IMG/VR virus record: IMGVR_UViG_3300036770_008715
Location: 1 to 64,000 of that record
DNA from: a virus
Direction: 5' to 3' (one strand)
Length of the DNA: 64,000 nt
The first letter of the stretch is position 1, and each line of letters begins with the position of its first letter. A model generated the notes under the pieces. It saw only the letters and a program-made list of their open reading frames with translations, searched no databases and had not been told where the DNA came from. This document shows, in pieces, positions 1 to 7,226 of the stretch. A program made the translations under genes and the position numbers.

Positions 1-660
1 GAGCAGCTGATCAATCTGAATCTCGTTCAGATCAAACTTACTGAGGATATTATTGATAACGTAATCCTTTCCGCTGCCTGGACCGCCAACAATAAAGGTG
101 GCTCTTTTAGCTTCGATTTCTTCTGACATGGCTTTTTTTACCTTATCGTGGAGCTCGGCTCCTAGTTTTTTATCGCTATAGTGGCTAATAAACTCATCTC
201 TCTTTCCTGAAGATACGAGTCCCCTCATCTTCGAAGCTGACATCCCTTCAGCCCCTTCGGCATCAGGATCGCGATGTCCTGCGCTTTTAACGTGAATCTT
301 TTTGAATTTGTATTCTTTGCCGTTGTAATCATTGAGAAGTTTCTTAAACCCTTCAACTCTATCTGAGCCTGCAATCATTGTGACATGCGTGTGACCCTGT
401 TTCTCGAGGTGTTTCATTGCATCAATAACAGTCTTGTGCTCGCCACCGACTACATTGGCACCCTTGAACATCTTTCGCATTGCCCCAGTTTTATCTGAGT
501 GACTCAGCGGATTCTTTTTCTTATCCTGAGAATGAGAGGCAAAGACATAGTGCTTTCCGCCTTCACTCTCTGCATGAGACTGAACAGCTGAAACTAGTTT
601 GCCATGCCCACTTTCTGTTGGTGGGTTGAACCTGCCAAAGGCGAACGTTGCTTTACTCAT
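1..660 (-). CDS. NMNAT-like nucleotidylyltransferase fused to P-loop domain (3' end outside window)
   Basis: The reading frame is open from an ATG at 660 to the window edge (220 codons, C-terminus missing). Residues 7-18 read FGRFNPPTESGH, the GxFxPxxxGH nucleotide-binding signature of HIGH-type nucleotidylyltransferases, and GMSASKMR further on resembles their second (ISxTxxR-like) motif. After about residue 195 a Walker A motif, GGPGSGKD, opens a kinase-like P-loop domain. The likely activity is transfer of a nucleotide from NTP or ATP, plus phosphorylation; the substrate is unknown. The ATG overlaps the TAA of the upstream ligase-like gene, so the two are translationally coupled. A bifunctional NadR-like enzyme or an RNA/nucleotide repair enzyme are both possible. 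The domain assignment is fairly secure and the role is inference. Confidence 0.75.
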   Translation of the reverse strand, partial: MSKATFAFGRFNPPTESGHGKLVSAVQSHAESEGGKHYVFASHSQDKKKNPLSHSDKTGAMRKMFKGANVVGGEHKTVIDAMKHLEKQGHTHVTMIAGSDRVEGFKKLLNDYNGKEYKFKKIHVKSAGHRDPDAEGAEGMSASKMRGLVSSGKRDEFISHYSDKKLGAELHDKVKKAMSEEIEAKRATFIVGGPGSGKDYVINNILSKFDLNEIQIDQLL

Positions 661-1847
661 TATTGGTTTGCTCTGATTGCTTTGATACCACCACCGACTC
701 TATTAGCTGCTGCGAATCCAGATGGAGAACGATCAACTAACTTAGTCGGCATATTATTTAGAACTGCTACATGGCCCTCTGGACCAGTTGGACGACCATC
801 AATACTGTGTTCGAACTTATCGCCTTTGCCTGACGATAAGCTCTTGACCAGTTCTTGTTTGGCCTGTTGAATATGATGGTGGATTGCAAAGGTACGATTG
901 AAGTTTTCTTTATTGTCAGCGATATGGCTAAGTGCGCTTTGTGTTTCGCCAGCTGCCTTGGCCTTACCTTTCTCAGACTTTAGTTTACCTTCAGCAGCTG
1001 ACATCTTCGACTGCACATGTGCCTTGAATCCCTCATAACTTGGCTTTTCGTTAGAAGTCACAAGGCTATTGATATAGGTCTTAACATGCGGTAGATGAGG
1101 AGTAACGTGAGAATAGTCATGACCTTGGTTTAGTTTCTTAGCCTGATCTAGATGCGCTTTAAACTTTGACTTAGCTTCATCGCCATACTCTGGATTGTTA
1201 TCCATAGCAACGTCAATAACATGGACGTCTTTATGGCCTTTAAACGCTGAGGTTCCAGGGGCAAACTGGGCTTTCATGCTCTCTAGGTCTTTGCCCTTAT
1301 ACTCTGTGTGGACTGCAACACCAACCTTGGCGTTCTTTATCTTCTTACCTTCGGCTGAGTCTTTGGGCGTCGAATAGGTTATGGTGTTGGGCTTGAAATG
1401 ATATTTACCTTCTCGCTCTTCAACATCATCCTTGGTATACATCATATCGCCCTGATACACTTTACCCTTTGGAGTTACCTTGGGTAGATGCTCAAGAGCT
1501 TGGGAGAGTTTGCTAACTAGACCAGGAGCATGGCCATGGTTCTTTTCAATATCAGCTTTGGTGTAGTTTAGCTTGGGGTTCTTGTTAAAGGCAGACTTGG
1601 AAGCGACGAAGAACTTGCCATTGGCTGGATTAGTTCCAAATACAATGGATGGTGCTCCGTCGTATTTTGTTGTTATCTTAACAGATGACTTCTTACCAGA
1701 GAGGGCTTTGTGTGTGCCTTCGAGGGTTTTAATCGCATGACTAAACCCTTCTTTGCCTGCATTAATTACATGGTCTTCGGCATGCTCAAGGTGTTTGAGC
1801 TTTTCAGTAGCCAATGATTCGGAAATGTACTGTAAAAATCCTAGCAT
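660..1847 (-). CDS. Polynucleotide-ligase-like nucleotidyltransferase fold protein (DUF6267-like)
   Basis: This is a 395-residue protein. KYDGAP at residues 61-66 matches the KxDG motif I of the covalent nucleotidyltransferase superfamily (DNA/RNA ligases, capping enzymes), with K61 as the candidate adenylated lysine. The later segments YQGDMMYT (131-138), NTITYS (154-159) and VGVAVHTEY (175-183) are placed like motifs IIIa, IV and V. The C-terminal half is Lys/His/Gln-rich and unrecognised. A T4-like late promoter (1877-1884) lies about 30 nt before the start, so late expression is expected. The gene is coupled by stop/start overlap to the nucleotidylyltransferase/P-loop gene. Ligase chemistry is inferred from motif spacing; a structural or DNA-binding role is possible. 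Confidence 0.65.
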   Translation of the reverse strand: MLGFLQYISESLATEKLKHLEHAEDHVINAGKEGFSHAIKTLEGTHKALSGKKSSVKITTKYDGAPSIVFGTNPANGKFFVASKSAFNKNPKLNYTKADIEKNHGHAPGLVSKLSQALEHLPKVTPKGKVYQGDMMYTKDDVEEREGKYHFKPNTITYSTPKDSAEGKKIKNAKVGVAVHTEYKGKDLESMKAQFAPGTSAFKGHKDVHVIDVAMDNNPEYGDEAKSKFKAHLDQAKKLNQGHDYSHVTPHLPHVKTYINSLVTSNEKPSYEGFKAHVQSKMSAAEGKLKSEKGKAKAAGETQSALSHIADNKENFNRTFAIHHHIQQAKQELVKSLSSGKGDKFEHSIDGRPTGPEGHVAVLNNMPTKLVDRSPSGFAAANRVGGGIKAIRANQ

Positions 1848-1876
1848 TATCCACCCTATGGGATATATTTCTAGGG

Positions 1877-1884
1877 TATTTATA
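1877..1884 (-). promoter_or_regulatory. T4-type late promoter (TATAAATA)
   Basis: The minus strand reads TATATAAATACCC; the octamer TATAAATA is the exact T4 late-promoter -10 element recognised by gp55. It lies just before the ligase-like gene starting at 1847. Confidence 0.7.
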
Positions 1885-1889
1885 TAAGT

Positions 1890-2642
1890 TTAACGTTTGA
1901 TTGATTTACGTTTCTCAATTAGATCAAGAACTGATGCATCATTTTCTTGTTCTTTAGTAGGAACAAAGAGAGCTCTGAATCGATCACAAACGGTTTCAGA
2001 TGGACTCTGGACATAATAGATAGCCAGAGTCTTGCGAAAATGATCTTCGGGGCACTTCAAAGGTTCTGGTAAACCATGCCATGAGTGTTGGGTAGTATCG
2101 AATATCACAGCTCGATTAAACTTCAAATCATACTTCTTAACCATTTCTTTTGGTTTATTCGTTTCCTCATTGTGCGACCAGAACTCAATACCACCGCCCC
2201 ATTCTGGCTTCCAGTTTTGCGATAGATGGATAATTATGTTTAGTTTGCGTTCGTATGGAATTTTTGGGTGGATGCTATAGTCTTGATGGATATTCAGCTT
2301 CCCACCTTTACCATGCATATGCCAACCGCCACCGTTGAGACCATAGTCAGCTCGAAGGGTTAGATCGAATCGTTTTTCGAGAACGCTATTAAACTCTCTA
2401 GAGCATAAAGCCCAGAATGCTCGATATGTTGCAGGAGGAAACCTATCCCAAGAATTACAGGTCCGCTTTACTTCTATTGGACTGTCATAGGTATACCAAA
2501 CTTCACTATCGTATGCTGGGAATTCGGTAGTTAAAAGTTCAGCATACGTTTGATCGAAGAAATCATCAATCACCAAATGATCAAAAGGCTCATGACAAAT
2601 TTCTGTTTCTAATAATTTATCAATCGTATCACGATTTAGCAT
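1890..2642 (-). CDS. 2-oxoglutarate/Fe(II) oxygenase, prolyl-4-hydroxylase-like
   Basis: This 250-residue protein has the double-stranded beta-helix dioxygenase signature: H119-x-D121 (NIHQDY) as proximal iron ligands, H189 in SWHGLP as the distal histidine, and R203 (HFRKTLAIYY) as the 2-oxoglutarate-binding arginine. The segment PEWGGGIEFW before the distal histidine is typical of the P4H/2OG-FeII_Oxy_3 group. Such proteins are common in marine T4-type phages; their substrates (protein, sugar or nucleobase) are unknown. It sits alone between the late-promoted ligase-like gene and an AT-rich unknown gene. It is distinct in sequence from the TET-like and the other 2OG oxygenase in this window. 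Confidence 0.85.
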   Translation of the reverse strand: MLNRDTIDKLLETEICHEPFDHLVIDDFFDQTYAELLTTEFPAYDSEVWYTYDSPIEVKRTCNSWDRFPPATYRAFWALCSREFNSVLEKRFDLTLRADYGLNGGGWHMHGKGGKLNIHQDYSIHPKIPYERKLNIIIHLSQNWKPEWGGGIEFWSHNEETNKPKEMVKKYDLKFNRAVIFDTTQHSWHGLPEPLKCPEDHFRKTLAIYYVQSPSETVCDRFRALFVPTKEQENDASVLDLIEKRKSIKR

Positions 2643-2649
2643 AAAACCT

Positions 2650-3615
2650 CTATGGTTGAAATCCTAATTTATCTAATTTCAATCTTCCGCTGCTGGAACT
2701 TCTTCTTTCTACTCCTTGCTTCGATCTCAAAATTGCTTTTTTTGTTGATTCTTTTGGATCTGATATTCCATATTGCAGGATTCCTTTATTGCTAATATCA
2801 AACTTAAAAAATTGAACATTACCAGAAGTTACATCTACGAATAGTTCATGATACTTACCGTCTTTTTTAGATTCTTCAACTAAAGACTTTTCAAACAAGA
2901 AGTTTAACATAGTTCCTGCTGCCGCCCCATTTTTAACATAGTGGGCGTATGCGATTGGATCTGCTTTTATTAATCTCATTAGAGGTTCTGGTATTTCTTT
3001 TGGTTGGATCATAACTTCATTTTTGTCCATCTTCTCAAGGATTCTTGTATAGTCTAGTTTTTTTATTGGATGTTTGTTTGGATATTCTTCAGAAATAGCT
3101 TTCATTGGACCTGATATGACGTTATTATCATCCAATATTTTGAATATGTTGTAATATTTTGTTTTTTTCCATTTCTTAGTCAAATCTGAATCGGAATCGA
3201 CTAATCTTATAACATCTCCAGGCTTCAGAGTATTAGTTCCGCCTTTAAGCTGTTTATTAGAAACTAATATTTCTTTATTATTATGCAATAATTTGAAATC
3301 GTATAAACGTTCAGTATCGGAATCAGAATAAAAGACTTTAGATGTCTTTGAAATTCCTGTGATTAGATTATTATTTTTAACCAATATCGGAGCAGCAACT
3401 TCTGCAAAATAATTTTTTATCTCATTAATATCTGGTTGCTTCAAGCCAACAATATTAATCTTAGCGCCAGGCGGAGAATCTAGAATATCAAGACAAACCG
3501 ATTTCACTAATTTATTAGTTAGACTGTTTATTTTTGATTTAAGTAACTTCTCATGATCAGAAATAGATCTATATCTACCTGTTAATTGTAAATCTGATGG
3601 TTTTAGTTTAACCAT
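2650..3615 (-). CDS. Unknown 321-aa protein, AT-rich; possible PD-(D/E)xK nuclease-like
   Basis: I do not recognise the family. The protein is lysine/serine-rich with a basic C-terminus containing a serine run (RRSSSSGR). Residues 104-133 contain YDFKLL, then KEILVSNKQLKGG; the D106 ... E115-x(5)-K121 arrangement vaguely resembles the core of restriction-endonuclease-fold proteins, but this is only a suggestion. The gene is visibly richer in A/T and ATA/AAA codons than gp41 next to it, which suggests a recent insertion between gene 41 and the 2OG oxygenase gene. Its ATG overlaps the stop region of gp41 (the helicase gene ends at 3615). Confidence 0.6.
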   Translation of the reverse strand: MVKLKPSDLQLTGRYRSISDHEKLLKSKINSLTNKLVKSVCLDILDSPPGAKINIVGLKQPDINEIKNYFAEVAAPILVKNNNLITGISKTSKVFYSDSDTERLYDFKLLHNNKEILVSNKQLKGGTNTLKPGDVIRLVDSDSDLTKKWKKTKYYNIFKILDDNNVISGPMKAISEEYPNKHPIKKLDYTRILEKMDKNEVMIQPKEIPEPLMRLIKADPIAYAHYVKNGAAAGTMLNFLFEKSLVEESKKDGKYHELFVDVTSGNVQFFKFDISNKGILQYGISDPKESTKKAILRSKQGVERRSSSSGRLKLDKLGFQP

Positions 3616-4991
3616 TACACTTTCAACCCTCTAAACTTACTGTATTTGCCCATATCAATGGGTTCGTTCTTTTGGCCTGAATCTGCTATATCTTTCTGGG
3701 CTGACTGCTCGAGATCATATAACTTCATCTTTGCCCGATCGATACCGACAGTGAACCTCTTATTTAGCGTTGGATCGTTATATCGGTTCTTGAGCTGCTT
3801 AACAAGTATCTGATTTAGATTATCAAGCTCTTCGGTTGATACCAATGCAAACATCATATCAGCAGTTGCAGGAAGACCAAATGACTCGGCAGTATCTTCA
3901 AGGCCAGGATCAGAGGAAGTATATCCCGATCGAGTTACCTGAGTGGCTGACAGAATCGGAACATCAAACTCAACCGCTAGCCCTCGCAGTTCTTCAGCTA
4001 TAGCTTTGACATACACATAGGTATTGACGTTAGATCCAGGCTTGACCCGAGCAGAAGCACAGATATTAAGATAATCGATGATAATAACATCAGGCTTGAA
4101 ATTCTTCTTTAGATTTAGTTCCTGCAGCAACGCCCTAAAGTGATTGGCATTAGCTGATGCAGTTGGATATTCTTTGATGATCAGTTTACCTTTGACTCGC
4201 TCCTTGAGTTTTTCCATCCGCTTCACATACATATCCTTCGGCATCTTCATCAGATCGTCGATGGTTACGTTGAGAAGGTTGGCGTCAATACGCTCAGCAA
4301 CTTTTTCTTCGGCGAGCTCAAGTGTGATATACAGAACGTTGTGGTTTCGATTCAACACCGAAGCTGCATAATGACACATGAACAGAGACTTACCAACACC
4401 AACACCAGCAGCTGCAATGTTTAGCGATTTTCTTGGGAGTCCACCACGTGTAATTTTGTTAAAATAATCGAGATCAAAAGGAATCCTGCTCTCCACACGA
4501 TGGTAAAAATCATAGCGATCGCTGTAATCATCAATATAATCGTGGCCAACACTAGGCTCGAAAGATACACTGAGTGCGTCACTAAGGAGTCCAGGGATAG
4601 ATCCTTTAGGTCTCCCTCCCTCCTTCCCGTCCAGAATGCTGATTGAATCCATGATTGCATTGTATATGGCCCGTTCTTGACAGAACGCTTCAGTCTGATC
4701 GATAGCCCACTGAAGATCTCGGCTAGCTTCAACGTTATTGATTTTATCGAGAATTTCATTACACGCCCTATACTCTGGTTCAGTCAGGTTTTGTACGTTT
4801 TGGAGCGTTAGACTTAGAGCTTCGACGCTTGGTGGGTTGTTGTACTTCTGAATGTAGTTCTGTATCTCCTTGAACAGTTTTCTTTCTGCGCTTTCTCGCA
4901 GGTACTCGCTCTTCAGAAATGGAAGCACTTTCCTCATGTACTTCTCGTTCTTCAACAGATTCGTCAGGATCAATAGTTCCTCTTTGTTCAC
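3615..4991 (-). CDS. 41: gp41 replicative DNA helicase (DnaB-like)
   Basis: This is the hexameric 5'-3' helicase of the T4-type replisome, which also works with the primase. The 458 residues contain the N-terminal helical domain (1-150), Walker A AGVGVGKS (195-202), a hydrophobic Walker B strand ending DVIIIDYLN near residue 300, and the conserved ATQVTRSG and PATADMM segments. The start is a GTG at 4991: an in-frame TAG stands at 5004-5006, no other start codon lies between, GGAG stands 10 nt upstream, and the N-terminus aligns with T4 gp41. The 5' part overlaps the preceding gene by 212 nt. It lies directly downstream of uvsX and the gp40-position ORF, as in T4 (uvsX-40-41). Confidence 0.97.
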   Translation of the reverse strand: MNKEELLILTNLLKNEKYMRKVLPFLKSEYLRESAERKLFKEIQNYIQKYNNPPSVEALSLTLQNVQNLTEPEYRACNEILDKINNVEASRDLQWAIDQTEAFCQERAIYNAIMDSISILDGKEGGRPKGSIPGLLSDALSVSFEPSVGHDYIDDYSDRYDFYHRVESRIPFDLDYFNKITRGGLPRKSLNIAAAGVGVGKSLFMCHYAASVLNRNHNVLYITLELAEEKVAERIDANLLNVTIDDLMKMPKDMYVKRMEKLKERVKGKLIIKEYPTASANANHFRALLQELNLKKNFKPDVIIIDYLNICASARVKPGSNVNTYVYVKAIAEELRGLAVEFDVPILSATQVTRSGYTSSDPGLEDTAESFGLPATADMMFALVSTEELDNLNQILVKQLKNRYNDPTLNKRFTVGIDRAKMKLYDLEQSAQKDIADSGQKNEPIDMGKYSKFRGLKV

Positions 4992-5337
4992 TTTTCTTCT
5001 CCGCTATTTTGATCGACTCAATCAGCAATAATCTTAGTATATCGTTGACCATTGAGACAAATGATTTTTCGTTAATGAAGTCTTTCTTGAGATGACTTGG
5101 TGCCGAAACAATCACTGTCTGAAAATCAAGGAGTCCGCCAGCCCCTTCTTCTTCTCTGACTTTAATATCATCATATGAGAAAACAACGCCAGCATATCTA
5201 CCTTTTTTGATTTTGATGCCAAGCTGGTCAGAATCAACAACCTCGATCAGCTCATCAAGATTGATTGTCTTTTTAGCTAACCAAAAATCAAAGGTTGCTT
5301 TCTTATTCTTCAGATACTTGAGCATTAACTTGACCAT
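4780..5337 (-). CDS. gp40-position protein with highly charged C-terminal tail
   Basis: This is a 185-residue protein of unknown function starting at the ATG at 5337 (MVKLMLKYL); an ATG-less extension to 5364 is unlikely. Residues 1-115 look globular. Residues 116-185 are dominated by E, K, R and S and are encoded in a frame that overlaps the first 212 nt of gene 41. Position (uvsX-here-41) equals that of T4 gene 40, but I see no convincing sequence similarity to gp40. The start overlaps the end of uvsX by 35 nt. The charged tail may be a real overlapping-gene product or just a fortuitously open frame. Confidence 0.7.
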   Translation of the reverse strand: MVKLMLKYLKNKKATFDFWLAKKTINLDELIEVVDSDQLGIKIKKGRYAGVVFSYDDIKVREEEGAGGLLDFQTVIVSAPSHLKKDFINEKSFVSMVNDILRLLLIESIKIAEKKSEQRGTIDPDESVEEREVHEESASISEERVPARKRRKKTVQGDTELHSEVQQPTKRRSSKSNAPKRTKPD

Positions 5338-6340
5338 ATAGAAATTCCTTCTGGCAGTAGTCATCGATTTTTGTTAGCATATCATCAGAGAAATACTTAG
5401 TTGGGTTCTTGATGATTGCATTTTCAAACGCTTTAGTTCCATCAGGGAACTCATACTTGTTTGCAACTTTCTTGACCAGACCAGCAGCTTCGGCAAAATC
5501 AAGAAGGCCATAGTGTTTATCAAGGCCGCGATCGAAGTATAGCAGCGTTTCTACTTTCTTGTTCTCAATCGTCATTCGAGACTTGTTTAGCTTGGCGGTA
5601 ATAATGTTACCAACATGTGCATCACCTTGCTTTTCTTTTTTCTTGCTGAGGAAGATAATCGTCGAAGCAGCATAGGTAAGACCGTCGCCACCACCCATCT
5701 TTTTGGTTGGGATATAGGAACCAACAACATCATACACATGGTTTGTGATGATCATTGGAACTTTGGCTCGACCAAGTTTCAGCGTAAGAACTCGGAATGC
5801 GCCACGAACTAGTTGCGCCCGAGTCATATCGCGAGTATCTTTGCCGTCGGCAATATCATTAACTTCTTTTTGGGTCGACAGCATACCAAGTGAATCAAGC
5901 ACCATCATGATGGGCTTACGATCAGATTCTTTTTCTTCCAGATATTTGTCAAGGATACGAACTGCCTGAGTACGAAACTCTTGAATAGTTGTTACTGGCA
6001 ACAAGAAGATTCGAGCAGTATCAATACCACGATCTTCCATCATCTGTTTGGTAATAGCAGACTCTGACTCAAAGTAGAACACACCACCTTCTGGATTATC
6101 ATTGAGGAATTGTTTGGCGATGTTCAATGCATAAAAAGTTTTACCAGTCGAAGGTTCACCAGCAAGTGCAGTTACTTTGTTGTTAGGCATCCCACCATGG
6201 ATTGATCCTGATAGCAATGCATTCAATGAATAGCTGCCAGTGTCGACATAGCCACTCACATCTGCATCAGTACCTTCTTCAACAGCGCTGGCAAATTCGT
6301 TACCAGCTTCTTTCAACAAAGATTTAAATAGATTACTCAT
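5303..6340 (-). CDS. uvsX: UvsX RecA-like recombinase
   Basis: This is a strand-exchange recombinase of recombination-dependent replication, acting with UvsY and gp32. The 345 residues (from ATG 6340) carry Walker A GEPSTGKT (61-68), the RecA-like FESESA segment, MVLDSLG as Walker B, and MIITNHVYDV. The start at 6340 is preferred over a start 3 codons upstream because AGAGGGTG stands at a proper distance before it and because it matches the UvsX N-terminus. The frame overlaps the upstream membrane-protein gene by 8 nt and the downstream gp40-position gene by 35 nt, suggesting one co-translated operon 43-membrane protein-uvsX-41. Confidence 0.97.
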   Translation of the reverse strand: MSNLFKSLLKEAGNEFASAVEEGTDADVSGYVDTGSYSLNALLSGSIHGGMPNNKVTALAGEPSTGKTFYALNIAKQFLNDNPEGGVFYFESESAITKQMMEDRGIDTARIFLLPVTTIQEFRTQAVRILDKYLEEKESDRKPIMMVLDSLGMLSTQKEVNDIADGKDTRDMTRAQLVRGAFRVLTLKLGRAKVPMIITNHVYDVVGSYIPTKKMGGGDGLTYAASTIIFLSKKKEKQGDAHVGNIITAKLNKSRMTIENKKVETLLYFDRGLDKHYGLLDFAEAAGLVKKVANKYEFPDGTKAFENAIIKNPTKYFSDDMLTKIDDYCQKEFLYGQVNAQVSEE

Positions 6341-7226
6341 TACGATCACCCTCTTTTACGATTTGATGCCAAAATTTCTTAACTCCAAACTCAGTCTCTT
6401 GTTTCATTTCTTTTCCAATATCAAATGCCTCTGGTTCAGGTTTCTTTCTATTATACTTCCTTTTAGGAGCAATAACAACTATTTCTTTTGGTTTATCTGC
6501 TAACGATACGTTTCCTGCTATCAAAAGCATCACAGCAAGTGGATCAAATACAACAATAAGCAAAATGATGACAAAGCGCACAGCTTTGTCAAAATGATCT
6601 TGTGCTCCGTCTTCATAGATTAACTCCGCAATATATTTTAGTGGGCCTACTTCGACTTCTTGTTTTTTCACAGTAACATTAAGTTTGTTGACGTTTTCTC
6701 TGAGTGCCAATACCTCAGTTTCAACAGACTGACGTCTATCTTCAAGTTCATTTCGCTGCTTATCAATATTGCCTTTTTGCTCAAGACCTTTTGTTAAGCT
6801 GCCGAGTTCAACATAACGAGCATAGGTTTCATCTAGGGCAAGTATCTGTTTGTCAATTGAAGCAATCAATCTTTGTTTGGCTTCGATCTTCTGAGTCAAC
6901 GTTTGTATTTGATAATCAACATCAGCACCAGAAGTTAGTGAGTGTTCAAGATGCGCTCTAGATAGAAACCCAAACACGCCCATCGATGTAATGAACATCA
7001 ATAGCAAGATGGCAATCATCAGATATGACTTGAGGAATCTGGGTGCAATATCCCAGTTTCTGTATAGCCAAGATACAGCTACAAGTTTGGCAAACTCAAG
7101 TGTTGATCCCATGGCAGCAACAGCAAACGTTGCTCCTGGGAATATCGCTATAAGTCCAATGATTGAATAGTAAGCAGCAGCGATTGATAATAGAAATCCT
7201 GATAGGAATGCTAGGGCTGTTATCAT
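6333..7226 (-). CDS. Membrane protein with long coiled coil, between DNA polymerase and UvsX
   Basis: The 297-residue protein has three hydrophobic segments near the N-terminus (about 3-24, 25-46, 67-90), a charged heptad-rich region (about 105-200: QTLTQKIEAKQRLI..., LEDRRQSVETEVLALR), a fourth hydrophobic segment (about 215-240, FVIILLIVVFDPLAVMLLIAG) and a Lys/Arg/Pro-rich tail. No catalytic motif is seen. It overlaps gp43 by 4 nt and uvsX by 8 nt, so it is co-translated with the replication proteins. I infer an inner-membrane anchor, possibly tethering replication to the membrane; this is not shown by the sequence. Confidence 0.85.
   Translation of the reverse strand: MITALAFLSGFLLSIAAAYYSIIGLIAIFPGATFAVAAMGSTLEFAKLVAVSWLYRNWDIAPRFLKSYLMIAILLLMFITSMGVFGFLSRAHLEHSLTSGADVDYQIQTLTQKIEAKQRLIASIDKQILALDETYARYVELGSLTKGLEQKGNIDKQRNELEDRRQSVETEVLALRENVNKLNVTVKKQEVEVGPLKYIAELIYEDGAQDHFDKAVRFVIILLIVVFDPLAVMLLIAGNVSLADKPKEIVVIAPKRKYNRKKPEPEAFDIGKEMKQETEFGVKKFWHQIVKEGDRNE

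Noticed and set aside
4421-4759. 112-codon minus-strand frame inside gp41
   Set aside because: Out-of-frame shadow of the helicase gene, with no start signal.
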